This document shows, in pieces, positions 27,565 through 40,600 of a stretch of 64,000 nucleotides of DNA (position 1 is the first letter of the stretch; the number at the start of each line of letters is the position of its first letter). The notes under the pieces are model-generated. The model saw nothing but the letters and a program-made list of their open reading frames with translations, made no database searches and had not been told where the DNA came from. Made by a program: the position numbers and the translations under genes. Location of the stretch: NCBI GenBank assembly GCA_016703785.1, contig JADJBM010000017.1:1-64000 (forward strand), written 5' to 3'. Origin of the DNA: Betaproteobacteria bacterium (GTDB lineage: Bacteria > Pseudomonadota > Gammaproteobacteria > Burkholderiales > Rhodocyclaceae).

Positions 27565-28027
27565 GGCGGTCGAGAGGCGGTAGGGTATTCAGGGATGGGC
27601 AGGCCTGGGGGAGGGCGGAATCCACTTATCGTTTCGCTTGGCTATGACGCTATGTCGCGGAACGACCGGTTTGCGATTGCCAATACCTGTCGGTGGCGAT
27701 TGTTCTCTCCATAGCTGACGTTGAGCAGGAACGTGTTCTCATAGGTTGTCCCTGGTTGCTCCGCCGCAGTTCATGGAAGACGATTCGCACAAGCGACTGA
27801 TCGTCGTTACGTCAGAGAACACATGATTGGCATCTGAAGCACCCAAGCCAGAAGTCGCGAACAGCGCAAAGCCCATAGAGTCTTGTTATTCCATTTGATT
27901 CACGGCAGGATACCAGGCTAAAAAGAGCTATCCTGCATCCTCGGGCGGCAACGGCAACCGCGTTTTCTGATCTCAGCCTTCTTCATAGAGCGGGGATGTT
28001 AGAAACACCAGTCGGATATCACCTGAA
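27565..28027. other. Gap before the defence island
   Basis: About 460 bp with no recognisable gene or hairpin. GC drops relative to the TPR gene, consistent with an island border and a promoter region for the helicase operon that starts at 28028. Confidence 0.5.
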
Positions 28028-31000
28028 ATGAACGTCTTTCAAACCCATGCTGACATCGTTTCGGACTACGCGACCTACATCCGAAGCTTCCTGAAGATCG
28101 ACGATCCCGCGATTCGACTTACCGTCGAGGAAGCGCTCAATCAGGGGAAGCTCTGGCCGGAGCCGCTGCTCCAGTTCAATCCATCATTCGAGATGTACGG
28201 CAGTCTGGAGAAGCTGGCGCAGGCCGGAGACATTCACTCCGATATTCGTGACATCTTCAAAGGTTACTCACTCTACAAGCATCAGGTCGAGGCCATCAGG
28301 CTCGGCACGTCCGGCAAGGACTTCATCGTTACTTCCGGAACGGGCTCCGGGAAGTCATTGACCTACATTGGATCGATCTTTCATTACCTGCTGTCCAACC
28401 CGCATGCCAAGGGTGTCACTGCGATCGTCGTCTATCCGATGAACGCTCTGATCAACTCGCAGTTCGAGGAATTTACCCGCTACAAGGACAACTACGAAGA
28501 GACTACGGGGAAGACTTTCCCGATCAGTTTCGGCCAATACACAGGGCAAGAGAAGGAAGACAAGCGCGCCGAGATGCGCGAGAACCCGCCGCAGATACTG
28601 CTCACCAACTACATGATGCTGGAGTTGTTGCTGACGCGCCTTCGCGAGCGATCGATCCGCGACGGGATCTACGAGAACCTGAGTTTTCTGGTCTTCGACG
28701 AACTGCATACCTATCGCGGCCGACAGGGCGCTGATGTCGCCATGCTGATCCGGCGCATCCGGGCCCGCAGCATCAAGCCGGTAGTCTGCATTGGCACATC
28801 GGCGACCATGGTTTCGGTGGGTTCGCTTGCGGAGCAAAGCGCCGAGGTCGCCAAAGTCGCGACCAAGCTATTTGGCAAGCCCTTCTCGCCTGAACAAGTC
28901 ATCAACGAGACACTCGCCCGCTCGCTCGACTACAAGGGATTATTGCCATCGTCAGATGCATTGGCCCAGGCGATTGATGCGGGCGTAAATCAGAACGCCG
29001 ATGCCGACAGTCTGAAATTGCATCCAGTTGCGGTATGGCTTTGAAAACGCCGTAGCACTCGAAGAGCGAGAAGGGCGACTGGTGCGGGGAAAGCCACAGC
29101 GCCTGTCTGCGATTGTTGAATCACTTGCCCTCGCCTCCGGGAAAACGGCCGACGTTTGCCTGGCATTTCTGCAGCATCTATTGCAGTGGATCAGTGCCGT
29201 CAATCAACGAATACAGGAGGCAGGGCAACGCTATACGCAATTGCCATTCAAGCTTCATCAATTCATCTCGCAAACCGGGTCTGTCTATACAACACTCGAT
29301 CAGGATGAAAAGCGTTTCATCACGCTTGAGCCTGGTATTTTCAAAGCCGACGAGGCAGACAAGAAGCCGATCTTTCCGAATGTGTTCAGTCGGGCCAGTG
29401 GCCACGCGTTCATTTCTGTTTCCAGGATAGAGAATCGCCTTGAGCCCCGTGAATTCAGGGAAAGCTCGGATGAGGATTCACAGGCGACGGATGGCTATCT
29501 GATCGTCGGGGAAGATATCTGGGATCCGCTGGAAGACAGCGAACTGCTACCGGAGGCATGGCTGCGCCAGACCAAAACCGGTCCCGTGCCCGACTCGAAG
29601 AAAAAGGCATCCTTTCCGATCAAGTTGTACTTCAACGAATTGGGTGAGTGCTCGGAATCAAAGCCGCTGAAATGGTGGGGTTGGTTCATGAAAGCCCCGC
29701 TGCTGTTCGATCCAACGGCCGGCATTTTTTACGACACCAAGACCAATGAGGGAACCAAGCTGACCAAGCTGGGCAGCGAAGGCCGCAGTACATCCACCAC
29801 CATCACTGCCTTCTCCATGCTTAATCGGCTCAACGATGCCGGCTACCGGCAGGAGGACCAGAAGCTCCTCAGCTTCACCGACAACCGGCAGGATGCCGCT
29901 TTGCAAGCCGGGCACTTCAATGACTTTGTCCAGGTGGTTCGCCTGCGCGCCGGCATCCGCAAGGCGCTCGAACTGGCGCCTAACCAGACCTTGACCTATG
30001 CCACGCTCGGCGAAGCTATTTTCAAGGCGCTTGCCGTGCCATTCACGGAATTCGGCAACCGTAACGAAGAGCCCCAGTTCGCATCGGTCCGTGATGACTA
30101 CGAACGCTGCTTTCAGGACTACCTGCTGTACCGAGCTATCGCTGACCTGCGCAGGAGTTGGCGGATTGTTCTGCCCAATCTTGAGCAGTGCGGTCTGCTC
30201 ACAGTCACTTATGCCGACCTTGACCGCCGTGCGGCAGATGCCGCCTGGAACAGCTTTCCTCTGATCGGCGACCTGAAGCTCGATGAACGCAAGGAGTTCA
30301 TCAGCACCATCCTCGATTTCTTCCGCCTCGAATATGCCATTCACAGCGAAAACTACCTGACGCTGTCCAAGATCAAGGAATACGAAAAGCACTTCCGTGA
30401 ACTGCTGCGGGCGCCCTGGACGCTGGACCGCAACGAAGAGCTTCGTGAGCCGTTTTTCATCCGTTACGATCCGCTCCACAAGTCGGCACGGTTTTCCTCC
30501 AAGAGCATGGGGCCGGCCAGCGCCCTGGGCAAATTCATCAAGCTCTATGTCCGCCAGAACGACATCGACATTGACCTCAAGGGGCCGAACTACCGCGTCT
30601 TCATCGAGCGGTTGATGACCATGCTGGAACAGGCCGACTTTCTCAAGTCGCAGATCGCCCGTAACGCAAAAAATGAAGAGGTGCCTGTCTATCGCCTGCG
30701 TCTGGAAAAGATAGTCTGGAAAGTCGGCGATGGCGAGACGGTGAAAGCGGACGTCATCAAGCAGCGGTCCTACAAGAATCAAGCGCCTCGGCCGAATCTT
30801 TTCTTCCGCAGCCTTTATTCCCGCGACTTTTCCAAGGTGAAGCGATTGCGTGGCGACGACCACACCGGGCAATTGAGTACGGACGTCCGCATCGAACGGG
30901 AAGATCAGTTCCGCGAAGGGAAAATCAGCGCCTTGTTCTGCTCGCCGACGATGGAACTGGGTATCGACATTCGCAACCTGAGTGTCGTCCACATGCGCAA

Positions 31001-33155
31001 TGCGCCGCCCAACCCGTCCAACTATGCGCAGCGCTCTGGGCGCGCTGGCCGCAGCGGCCAGGCGGCACTGGTATTCACCTATTGTTCGACGTATTCGCCT
31101 CACGATCGGCACTACTTCAAGGAGCAGGCGGCCCTGGTGGCGGGGGCGGTCATGGCGCCACGTCTTGACCTGTGTAACCGCGAGCTTCTCGCCTCGCACT
31201 TGAACGCGCTTGTGGCATCGCAAATCGGCATGCCGGGGCTCGACGACATGGGAGCGGGCAAGCCGTCCATCATGAGGCTGGTGATCGACGATAACGACAA
31301 GATGCCCTTGTCCAAGGAAGTTCGTTCCGGTCTCGACATGTCGCCGGCGACGTTCGGCGACATCAAGGCGACCTTCAAGCGCGCCATACGAGACTTCGAG
31401 GGAGAGCTGGAAGCCAATGGGGCAACGTGGTATTCGGATCAGTGGATCGACCAGAATCTGTCGAAAGTCGCCGACAATCTTGATCGCTCGCTGGATCGTT
31501 GGAGAAGGCTATACCGCTCGGCCCGAACCATACTCAGTCGTGCGACGCAGAAGATCGAAAGCGGAACGCTCAGTCTGGGCAGCGATGAATATCGTAAGCA
31601 CAAGCGCAATCAGGATCAGGCGACACGCCAGCTCGATCTGCTGCGTAACGACCTGGCCGGCCGATTCAGCGAATTGTCCGAGTTTTATCCCTATCGCTAT
31701 CTGGCCTCCGAAGGATTTCTCCCCGGATACAACTTCACCCGGCTCCCACTCCGGGTCTTCCTACCCACTGGGGACTCTTCCGGGGAGTTCGTCTCGCGAC
31801 CGCGCTCGATTGCACTGCGGGAGTTCGGGCCGCTGAACATCATCTATCACAACGGCCGCAAATACCGCGTATGCCAGCTTGTGATCCAGGATGCGGAATC
31901 GGCATTGACGGAAGCCAAGATCAGCAGCAAGACGGGCTACTTCATGGCAGGCGACGCTGCCAAGGACAGTACCTGTCCGTTCTCCGGCATCGATCTTTCC
32001 GACAACGCCTTCAAGGAACACCTCCATGACCTGATGGAGATGGCCGAATCCCGTGCCGAAGAGATTGATCGCATTTCCTGTGAGGAAGAGGAGCGCGTCT
32101 CGCGCGGCTACGAAATTCGCACCTATTTCTCCGTCGACGGCGGGCAGGTCGATCGCGTCCGCAAGGCCGTCGCCACGTCGACCGAAAACGCCCTGTTGAA
32201 TCTGCGTTATGTTCCAGCGGCGCGTCTGATTCACGTCAATACCCAATGGCGTTCGCAGAAAACCGAAGGCTTCCCCATTGGCCTGATTTCCGGTGACTGG
32301 CGTGGCTCCATGCCGGATACCAGCGCCGAAGCCAATGCCAATCTCAAGGAAGAATTCCGCCTGGTCAAACTCTGGACTTCCAATCTTGCGGACGCCCTGT
32401 ATATCGAGCCGATCCAGCCGCTCGGCTTGAAACCCGACGGTGTCATCACCTTGCAGCATGCGCTCAAGCGCGCCATCGAACGTGTCTTCCAGGTCGAGCC
32501 AAACGAAATCGGCGTGGTCGCCATCGGCGATCCGGAGGCGCCCAACATCCTGCTGTATGAAGCCGCCGAAGGCAGCCTCGGCATCCTGTCGCAATTCGTC
32601 GAAGACGTGAATGTCTTCCACAACGTCATCAATCAGGCCATCGCCCTGTGTCGCTTCGACGACGCCGATTACAAGGGCCCGGCGAGTTACGACGATCTGC
32701 TCAGCTACTACAACCAGCGCGACCACCGGATCATCGACCGCCATCTGATCAAGGATGCGCTGGAGAAGTTGCGCATCTGTTCCATCGAGATTCAAACCAA
32801 CACCGGTTTCGGCAGCTACGAAGAGCAATACCAGGCGCTGCTGCGCAATCTCGACCCCAATTCATCGACCGAACGCAAGTTCATCAATCATCTCTACGAG
32901 AACGGATTGAGGCTCCCCGACGCCGCACAGAAGCGGGTCGATGGTCTCTATGTCCAGCCGGACTTCTACTACGAACCCCGCATCTGGGTCTTCTGCGACG
33001 GTACTCCGCATGACGAACCGGCGATGAAGGAAAGCGATCACGCCAAGCGGCAAGCCATCATGGCGCGCGGTGACGAGGTCTGGGTTTATTACTACCAGGA
33101 TGACCTCGCCGCTATCGTTGCGGCCCGGCCCGATATCTTCAGGAAGGTGCGATGA
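28028..33155 (+). CDS. Large DEAD/DEAH helicase with DUF1998-like and nuclease-like C-terminus (DISARM-like; one frameshift)
   Basis: About 1,709 residues once an extra T near 29041 is removed (VAVWL joins ENAVALEEREG). Motif I is TSGTGSGKSLTY near residue 104, the DExH box is VFDELHTYRG near 222 and motif III is GTSATMV near 258. The second helicase lobe has ELGIDIRNLSVVHM, then QRSGRAGRSG near 31025-31060. A large middle region is unassigned. The C-terminal part has LYEAAEGSLGILSQFVEDV, as in DUF1998 (MZB-like) domains. The final 80 residues (QPDFYYEPRIWVFCDGTPHD, then DHAKRQAIMARGDEVWVYYY) resemble a Vsr/DUF559-type PD-(D/E)xK nuclease. In DISARM the helicase (DrmA) and DUF1998 (DrmB) proteins are separate; here they look fused. 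Its stop overlaps the next start (ATGA). Confidence 0.8.
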
Positions 33156-36055
33156 CCGCCTTTTCACAATCGTCCTTGCAGCCCGGCAAGCTCGTCAGCC
33201 TGCGTGGGCGCGACTGGATCGTGCTGCCCTCGGAAGATCGCGACCTCCTGGTCGTCAAGCCGCTCGGCGGATCGGACGATGAGATTGCCGGCATCTATCT
33301 GCCACTCGCCATTGCGAGCGATCGGCCCGCCGATGCCCGGTTTGAAGCACCCGCTGCCGCCGACCTCGGCGATATCAGCTCCGCCCGCCTGCTTTACGAT
33401 TCGGCCCGACTGGCTTTTCGCAATGGCGCGGGTCCATTCCGAGCCCTGGCCAAGCTTTCCTTCCGGCCGCGTTCCTACCAGATGGTGCCGCTCATCATGG
33501 CCCTGCGTCAGGAGTCGGTGCGACTGTTGATCGCCGATGACGTGGGTGTCGGCAAGACGGTCGAAGCACTGCTGATCGTCAAGGAATTGCTGGAGCGGCG
33601 CAAGATCAAGCGCTTTGCCGTCGTCTGCCTGCCCCACCTCTGCGAGCAATGGCAGGCCGAGATTCGCGCCAAACTGGACATGGAAGCCGTCATCATCCGC
33701 TCCAACACCCAGGCGCGACTGGATCGCCAGATCCAGGGCGACACCAGCGTCTACGACTACTACCCATATCAGGTCATCAGCATCGACTTCATCAAGTCCG
33801 ATACCCGGCGCGACGTATTCGTCGAGCAATGTCCGGAACTGGTGATCGTCGATGAAACCCATACCTGTGCGCGTCCAACCGGTGCCTCCAACAGTCAGCA
33901 ACAGCGCTATCACCTGATCAGCCGCATCGCCGTCAAGCCGGGCCAGCAGCTCATCATGCTCACGGCGACACCGCACAGCGGCAAACCGGAAGAATTTCAG
34001 TCCCTGCTGGGGTTGCTTCGCCCCGATTTCGAGTTTATCGACCTGCCCAATTCCAGTCAGGCCCAGCGCCGCGAATTGGCGCGCTACTTCATCCAGCGCA
34101 AGCGCGGCGATGTCGAAAAATGGTTGGGCGAAGACACGCCATTTCCCGAACGCGATGCCTTCGAGTGGCCCTACGAGCTTTCGCCGGCCTACTTGCAATT
34201 TTTCGAAGAGATCATCGACTTCGCCCGCCGCCTGATTGCGACGGATTCCGCGCAGGAACGGCGTCAGCGGGTCCAATACTGGACGGCTCTCGCATTGTTG
34301 CGTGGTGTCATGTCCAGCCCGTCAGCCGGCGTAGAGATGCTCAATACCCGGCTAACGAACCTGGCAGCCGCTGTGGGTGATGATGCAGAGGTTTCGGCCG
34401 CTGCCGACGTTGCTCAACTGGAGCTTGGCGACAACCCCGTTCGCGATACCGAATCCGGGTGCCGAGAGCGACAACACGCCCACCCAGATCGTCGAACGCA
34501 ACGGCTGGACCCAGCGCCAGCGCCAGGAACTGCGCGAGTTTGCCCGGCAGCTCGAACAGCTTGGCAACATCAAGCAAGACCTTAAGCTGGCTTCGGCCGA
34601 ACTGATCATCGACGACTGGCTGACAAGCGGCTTCAACCCCGTTGTCTTCTGCCGCTACATCGCCACCGCCAAATACATCGGCGAGCAGCTCGCGCCGATA
34701 CTCAAGAAGAAATTTCCCAAGCTCGATCTGGCCGTCATCACCAGTGAGTTGCCCGACGAATTGCGCAAGCAGCGCATCGAAGAAATGGGCAAGTCGCCGC
34801 TGCGAGTGCTGATCGCCACCGACTGCCTCTCCGAGGGTATCAACCTGCAAGAGCACTTCACCGGCGTCCTGCACTACGACCTGCCGTGGAATCCGAACCG
34901 GCTGGAGCAGCGAGAAGGCCGGGTCGACCGCTTCGGCCAGATGGCGCCCACCGTCAAAGCCTGCCTGCTGTACGGTGCCGACAATCCCATCGATGGCGTC
35001 GTGCTCGATGTGCTCCTGCGCAAGGTGCGCGAGATCAAGCGCGCCACCGGCATCAACGTCCCGTTTCCCGAAGATTCGCAAAGCATCATCGACACCATCA
35101 CGCAGGCACTGCTCCTCAACCCCAATCGTCACATCGAGAAGAAGCGCGTCAGCAAGAACCAGATCGAATTCGACTTCGGCCAGTTCGACGAAGCGGCCGC
35201 TGCCCGCGCCAACGTCACCCGCAAGATCGATGAAGCCGCCGAACGCGAAAAAGCCTCGCGCGGCATCTTTGCCCAGAATGCCATCAAGGCGCAGGAAATC
35301 GAGGCCGATCTGCGCGAGATGGATGAAGCCATCGGCGATCCACTCGTTGTCGAAAACTTCGTTACTTCAGCGCTGAACAACCTGCTTGGTGTGCAGGTCG
35401 ACAAGCATGCCAAGGGCTACCGCATCGTCCTCGGCAACCTGCCGCCGCAACTGCGTGAGCTGTTGCCAGACCTTGGCCATAGCCCCCAGGCGACGCAATC
35501 AAGGTCAGCTTTCATTCCCCGACGCCCGAGGGTTATCACTACCTGGGGCGCAATCATCGCTTCGTCGAACAGTTGTGTCAGCTTGTCATGGCCAATACGC
35601 TGTCTCGGGTGGACAAGCGCGCCGCCCGTGCCGCGGTCGTTCGCTCCCGGCAAGTCAGCATCAAGACCACGTTGCTGCTCTTCCGCTGCCGCAACGTCAT
35701 CGAGCAGGCCAAGCTCAATCACCAGATCGTCGCCGAGGAAATGTTGCTCTGGGGCTGGCGCGGCACGCCGCAACAGAAGGAGTTTCTCGACCACGCCGAA
35801 GCCAAGGCGCTACTGACCGAGGCGCGTGCCTCCTCGGACATCTCGCCGCAGGCTCGCGCCAGCTTCCTGGAGAACGAACACAAGCTTCTCGACAATCTCG
35901 ATGATGATTTCCGCGTGATCGCCGAACAGCAGTCGAAGCGCCTGGTCGAGGCCCACGAGCGCTTCAGCGCCCTCATGGACAAACAGCGATTCCAGGTTGT
36001 CTATCCCGTGTTGCCGATGGATCTGCTCGGCATCTACATCCTGCTCCCCGAATAA
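33152..36055 (+). CDS. SNF2-type helicase, DrmD-like (frameshifted)
   Basis: About 968 residues, with the ATG overlapping the upstream stop. The N-terminal half has QESVRLLIADDVGVGKTVEA (Walker A), then VIVDETHTC (DExH box), LMLTATPHSG (motif III) and LLGLLRPDFE. After an inserted base near 34458 the second lobe follows: VVFCRYIATAKYI, RVLIATDCLSEGINLQ, then RLEQREGRVDRFGQ (motif VI, Arg finger). A further slip in a C run near 35487 leads to a helical C-terminal part ending PMDLLGIYILLPE. SNF2-family helicases of this shape are DrmD in class 1 DISARM. With the upstream helicase and downstream methylase it fits a phage-restriction system in which the helicases act on incoming DNA. Confidence 0.8.
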
Positions 36056-36058
36056 GCC

Positions 36059-37625
36059 ATGTCACTGCCCATCAACATCAACGACCTTCTGCACGGCAAG
36101 TCCGTCGAGTGGGAGCGCCTCGAATTCAAGGCAGGTTGGAATCCGCTCGATGTACTGCATTCGATTTGCGCCTTCGCCAATGACATTTCCACAACCTTGG
36201 CGGCGGCTACATCCTGTCGGTGTCGCGGAGAAAGAGGGCCAGCCCGAGCTGCCGCCCGTCGGCCTCGATCCCGCCAGATTCGATGCCATCCAGAAGGAAA
36301 TCCTCAACCTTGGCTACAGCGGCATCCAGCCTGCCTACCACCCCATCGTCGCGCCCTGTGATCATGAGGGCGCGTCGATTCTGGTCATCTGGGTCCCGGG
36401 CGGGCCGACCCGGCCCTACAAGGCCAAGCTCAGGCTGGGCAAGGATTGCAAGGACTACGGCTACTTCATTCGCAAGCAGTCCAGCACCGTGCGCGCCAAG
36501 GGTGCCGAAGAGCTTGAGCTGCTCTCATTGGCGGCCACAGTCCCGTTCGATGATCGCGTCAATCAATCGGCCCATGTCGAAGACCTGTCGCGCGAACTGA
36601 TGCAGGACTATCTGCACAGGTGGGCAGCGATCTGGCCGGGCAGCCGACCAAACTCTTCCATTGCTAGAACTTGGCCGCCAGATGGGCGTCATCGGCGGCC
36701 CGAAGGAAGCGCCTTTCCCGCTCAATGTCGGCCTGCTGATGTTCAAACAGGATCCTGCGCTTCTTCCCCGCCACGCAGATCGACGTCGTCTGGTTTCCCG
36801 AAGGAAGGCGGCGGGCGGCATACAGTTCTTCGAAAAGATCTTTCAAAGGCCCGATTCCATCGCATGATCCGCGATGCGCTGGATTACATCAAGCGCAACT
36901 ACATCACCGAGATCGTCATCAAGCACTCCGGCAAGGCCGAAGCCACCCGGGTCAAGAACTTCCCCTTTGATGCGATTGAAGAAGCACTGGTTAATGCGGT
37001 CTATCACCGCAGCTACGAGGTGCGCGAACCAGTCGAGGTACGCGTTTATACCAATGAACTGGTGGTGCTCAGTTATCCCGGCCCGGATCGTTCAGTGCAA
37101 CTTGATCAATTGCGGCGGGGGCGCGCCATGGCCCGGCGCTACCGCAACCGCCGCATCGGTGAGTTCCTGAAGGAACTGGAATTCACCGAAGGCCGCTCCA
37201 CCGGCATTCCGAAGATTCTGCGTGCGATGGCCGCGAATGGTTCACCGCCGCCCCGACTTCGAGACCGACGAAGACCACAGCTATTTCCAGGTACGCCTGC
37301 CGGCGCACCCTATGGCGCAAACAGCCATCGCAAAAGTCAGCGCTGGCGAGACGGCGGCAGGGCCAGGCCGGGACCAAGTCGGGACCTAAGTCGGGACCAG
37401 GTCATGAACTGCGTAAGTGCCTGGACCGAAAGCCCGATTCAGGACCTCATGGCAGTCGCGCGAACCAACCGAACCAAGTTCCGGGACCAGGTACTCAAGC
37501 CGCTGCTGGCTGACGGCCTGCTTGCCATGACCATCCCGGACAAGCCCACCAGCCGTAACCAGCGCTACATCATCACTGACCAAGGCCGTGCCCTGCTGAC
37601 CACACTGCCGGAAGACCAGCCGTGA
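36059..37625 (+). CDS. AlbA_2 / HATPase_c_4 DNA-binding ATPase-like protein (several frameshifts)
   Basis: About 522 residues, starting 3 nt after the SNF2 gene. The N-terminus (MSLPININDLLHGKSVEWER, then LEFKAGWNP) is the start of an AlbA_2 (Schlafen-type) domain. It continues, after slips near 36185 and 36215, with GVAEKEGQPE, then ILVIWVPGG and YGYFIRKQSSTVRA. A GHKL ATP-binding segment reads FDAIEEALVNAVYHRSYEVR, then YTNELVVLSYPGP. A C-terminal winged helix (QDLMAVARTNRTKFRDQVLK, then RYIITDQGRALL) ends the protein. More slips lie near 36620, 36660, 36830 and 37240. This RecG-related family often accompanies restriction and DISARM-type loci. Its stop overlaps the methylase GTG start by 4 nt, so the four genes 28028-41434 are one operon. 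Confidence 0.7.
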
Positions 37626-40600
37626 TTTACCCCAGCATCCGCATCGAAGGCGCCATCCTGTCGCCCGACATCCTCGACCACCTCGACGATGCCGCCGGCC
37701 AGCGCCCCGCCGATTTCAGCCTCGATACCGGCACCAAGGTAAAGGACGAAATCGCCCGCGCCTGGGCCGACGCGCAAGACTACTGGCGCATCTTCCAGCG
37801 CAAGCTGGAAAGCCTGAAGCCCGATTCCCCGGCCACCACCGAAGCCCGCCAGCAATGGGTCACGCCGCTGCTGGGCCTGCTCGGCTACCAGCTCGACTAC
37901 CAGGCCAAGGGGGTCGAACTCAATGGCAAGACCTACGCCATTTCCCACCGTCTCGCGCATCGCGGCAACACCCCCATCCACATCATCGGCGCCCGCGAAG
38001 CCGCCGGGCTGGACCGTAAACCGGAGCGCACCCACATCGGCGCGCCGCGCATGTCCGCCCACGCCCTGGTGCAGGAATACCTCAATCTGCACGACGAACT
38101 CTATGGCATCGTCACCAACGGCCGCATCCTGCGCCTGCTGCGCGACAGCTCCCGCCTGATCAAGCTCAGCTACCTCGAATTCGACCTCGACCGCATCTTC
38201 GGCGATGGCCTGTTTGCCGACTTCGCCATCCTCTATCGCCTGCTGCACGTCTCGCGTCTGCCGGCCAGTAGTGAAGCCGCAGCGGAAAGCCTGATCGAGC
38301 GCTACCACCAGGATTCGCTGGATTCCGGCGCTCGTATTCGCGATGGCCTGTCCAAGGCCGTCGAGCAAGCCATCCGCGATTTCGCCAACGGGTTTCTTAC
38401 CCATCGCGACAACGATGCGCTGCGCCAGTCCATCCGCGAAGGCAATTTGTCACCGGAAAGCTACTACCAGCACCTGCTGCGCCTGATCTACCGGCTGCTC
38501 TTCCTGCTCGTCATCGAAGAACGCGATCTGGTTTTCCCTCCCTCGGCCAGCAACCCGCAGCGCGATATCTACCGGCGCTATTACAGCCTGGAACGCCTGC
38601 GCCTGCTGTCCGAAAAACGCCACCTCGCCGACAAACGTCATCACGATCTCTGGCTGGCGATGCTCGCCACCTTTCGCCTGTTCGAAGCCCACGGCCCCGG
38701 CCACAAGCTCGGCTTGGCCCCGCTGGCCGGCGACCTGTTCAGTCCGGCAGCCATCGGCCCGCTGGCCGGCGCCATGCTGGGCAACGACGTTCTGCTCGGT
38801 TGCCTGCGCGCCCTCGGTCTCTACCAACACCCCGAAAATGGCCAGACCATCCGCGTCAACTACGCCGCCCTCAACGTCGAGGAATTCGGCTCGGTCTATG
38901 AAGGCTTGCTCGAATACAAGGGTTCGTTTGAGCTCATCCCCGTCCTTCAACACGGCCGGGGGACGATGACTTCGCCCAAGGCGACCAGGGCCGCCACCGG
39001 CTCGCACACCGATCGTCCAGCCGCTCATCAAGCACTCGCTCGACTACCTGATCGCCGACGCACTCAAGAAACCCGACCCAGAAAGGCCCTGCTCGAACTG
39101 CGCGTCGCCGACATCGCCTGCGGTTCCGGCCACATCCTGCTGGCCGCCGCCCGCCGCATCGCCACCGAACTCGCCATCGTCCGCACCGGCGAGGAACAGC
39201 CCTCACCATCGGCCTTCCGCAGCGCCATCCGCGACGTGATCCGCAACTGCATCTACGGCGTGGACCTGAATCCGCTCGCCGTGGAGCTCTGCAAGGTCGC
39301 CCTCTGGCTGGAAGCCCACACCCCCGGCGAGCCGCTCAACTTCCTCGACCACCACATCAAGTGCGGCAACGCCATCGTCGGTTTCGCCCGGCGCGAGGAA
39401 GCCGAGCGCGGCGTGCCCGATGAAGCCTTCAAGACGCTGCCGGATGATGACAAGGAAACCGCAGCTCTCCTGCGCAAGCGCAACAAACAGGAGCGCAAGG
39501 ACCACGAAACCGGCCAGTTGCCCTCTTGCCCCTGCCTTGCAGAAGCAACTCGATGACATCTTGCGCGGCTGGCACGAACTGGCTACCTTGCCGGAGCGCA
39601 CCCCCGACCAGATCGACGCCAAGAAGGCCCGCTACATCGCTTTCAGCCAGAGCGCCGATGCCTGGCTGCTGGGCCAGATTGCTGGGATTCCCATCGCCCA
39701 GTTCTACCTGCCCAAGACAGCGGACAACCTGCATAAGTTTGTCACCGACGCCGCCTTCCGGCGCTACTGGAAGGGAGAGATCAGCCCGCAAGGGCAGGCC
39801 ACCGCGGAAGCCTGGGCACTGGCCGAGCGCAAGCATTTCTTCCACTGGTTTCTGGAGTTCCCCGAGATTATCGAGCGCGGCGGGTTTGATTGCATTCTTG
39901 GCAATCCGCCCTACCTCGGCGGGCAGGGGCTGAGCGGAACCTACGGCTCAGCCTTCTGCGAATATGTAAAGTGGGAATACGCGCCAACAGGACTAAGCGA
40001 ACTGGTCGTCTATTTCGTCCGCCGCATCTTTACCTTGCTGCGCCCCGGCGGCTTCACCGCCTTCATTACGACCAATTCCATCAAGGATGGCGACATCCGC
40101 AAGGACGGGCTGGAACAGGTGCTGGCGCAGGGTGGCGCGATCAACATGGCCGTGCGCGGCATCAAGTGGCCAGGACGGGCCAATCTTGTTGTTTCGCTGG
40201 TGGCACTACACCGTGGCGAATGGCACGGCACGAGGCTGCTTGACGGCAAGAAGGTGCCGGTCATCAGCGCCTACTTTGAGGACGGCGAGGATGCGGGGGA
40301 ACCGAAGGTGCTACCAGATAATGCCGATAGCGTTTTCCAGGGCTGCATTTTTCTCGGCGACGGTTTTTTGCTGTCGCATGACGAGGCCGAAGGGATGAGA
40401 CTGCGCGACCCCCGCGTTTCCGAAGTCATCTTTCCTGTTACCAACGGTCAGGAGATCAATAACTCGCCCGACCAGTATCCCGGACGGCAGATCATCAATT
40501 TCCTGGACTGGCCAAGATGAGGCAGCTGGTTACGGTGAGGCGTTTGAGCGCATTGACCGTCTTGTGCGTCCTCAGCGTGCTACGGACAACCGGGCGCTTT

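Noticed and set aside
36059..37625. Frame from 35997 as the true start of the AlbA gene
   Set aside because: The first 20 codons of that frame are out-of-frame sequence of the SNF2 gene end; the AlbA_2 start MSLPININDLL is at 36059.
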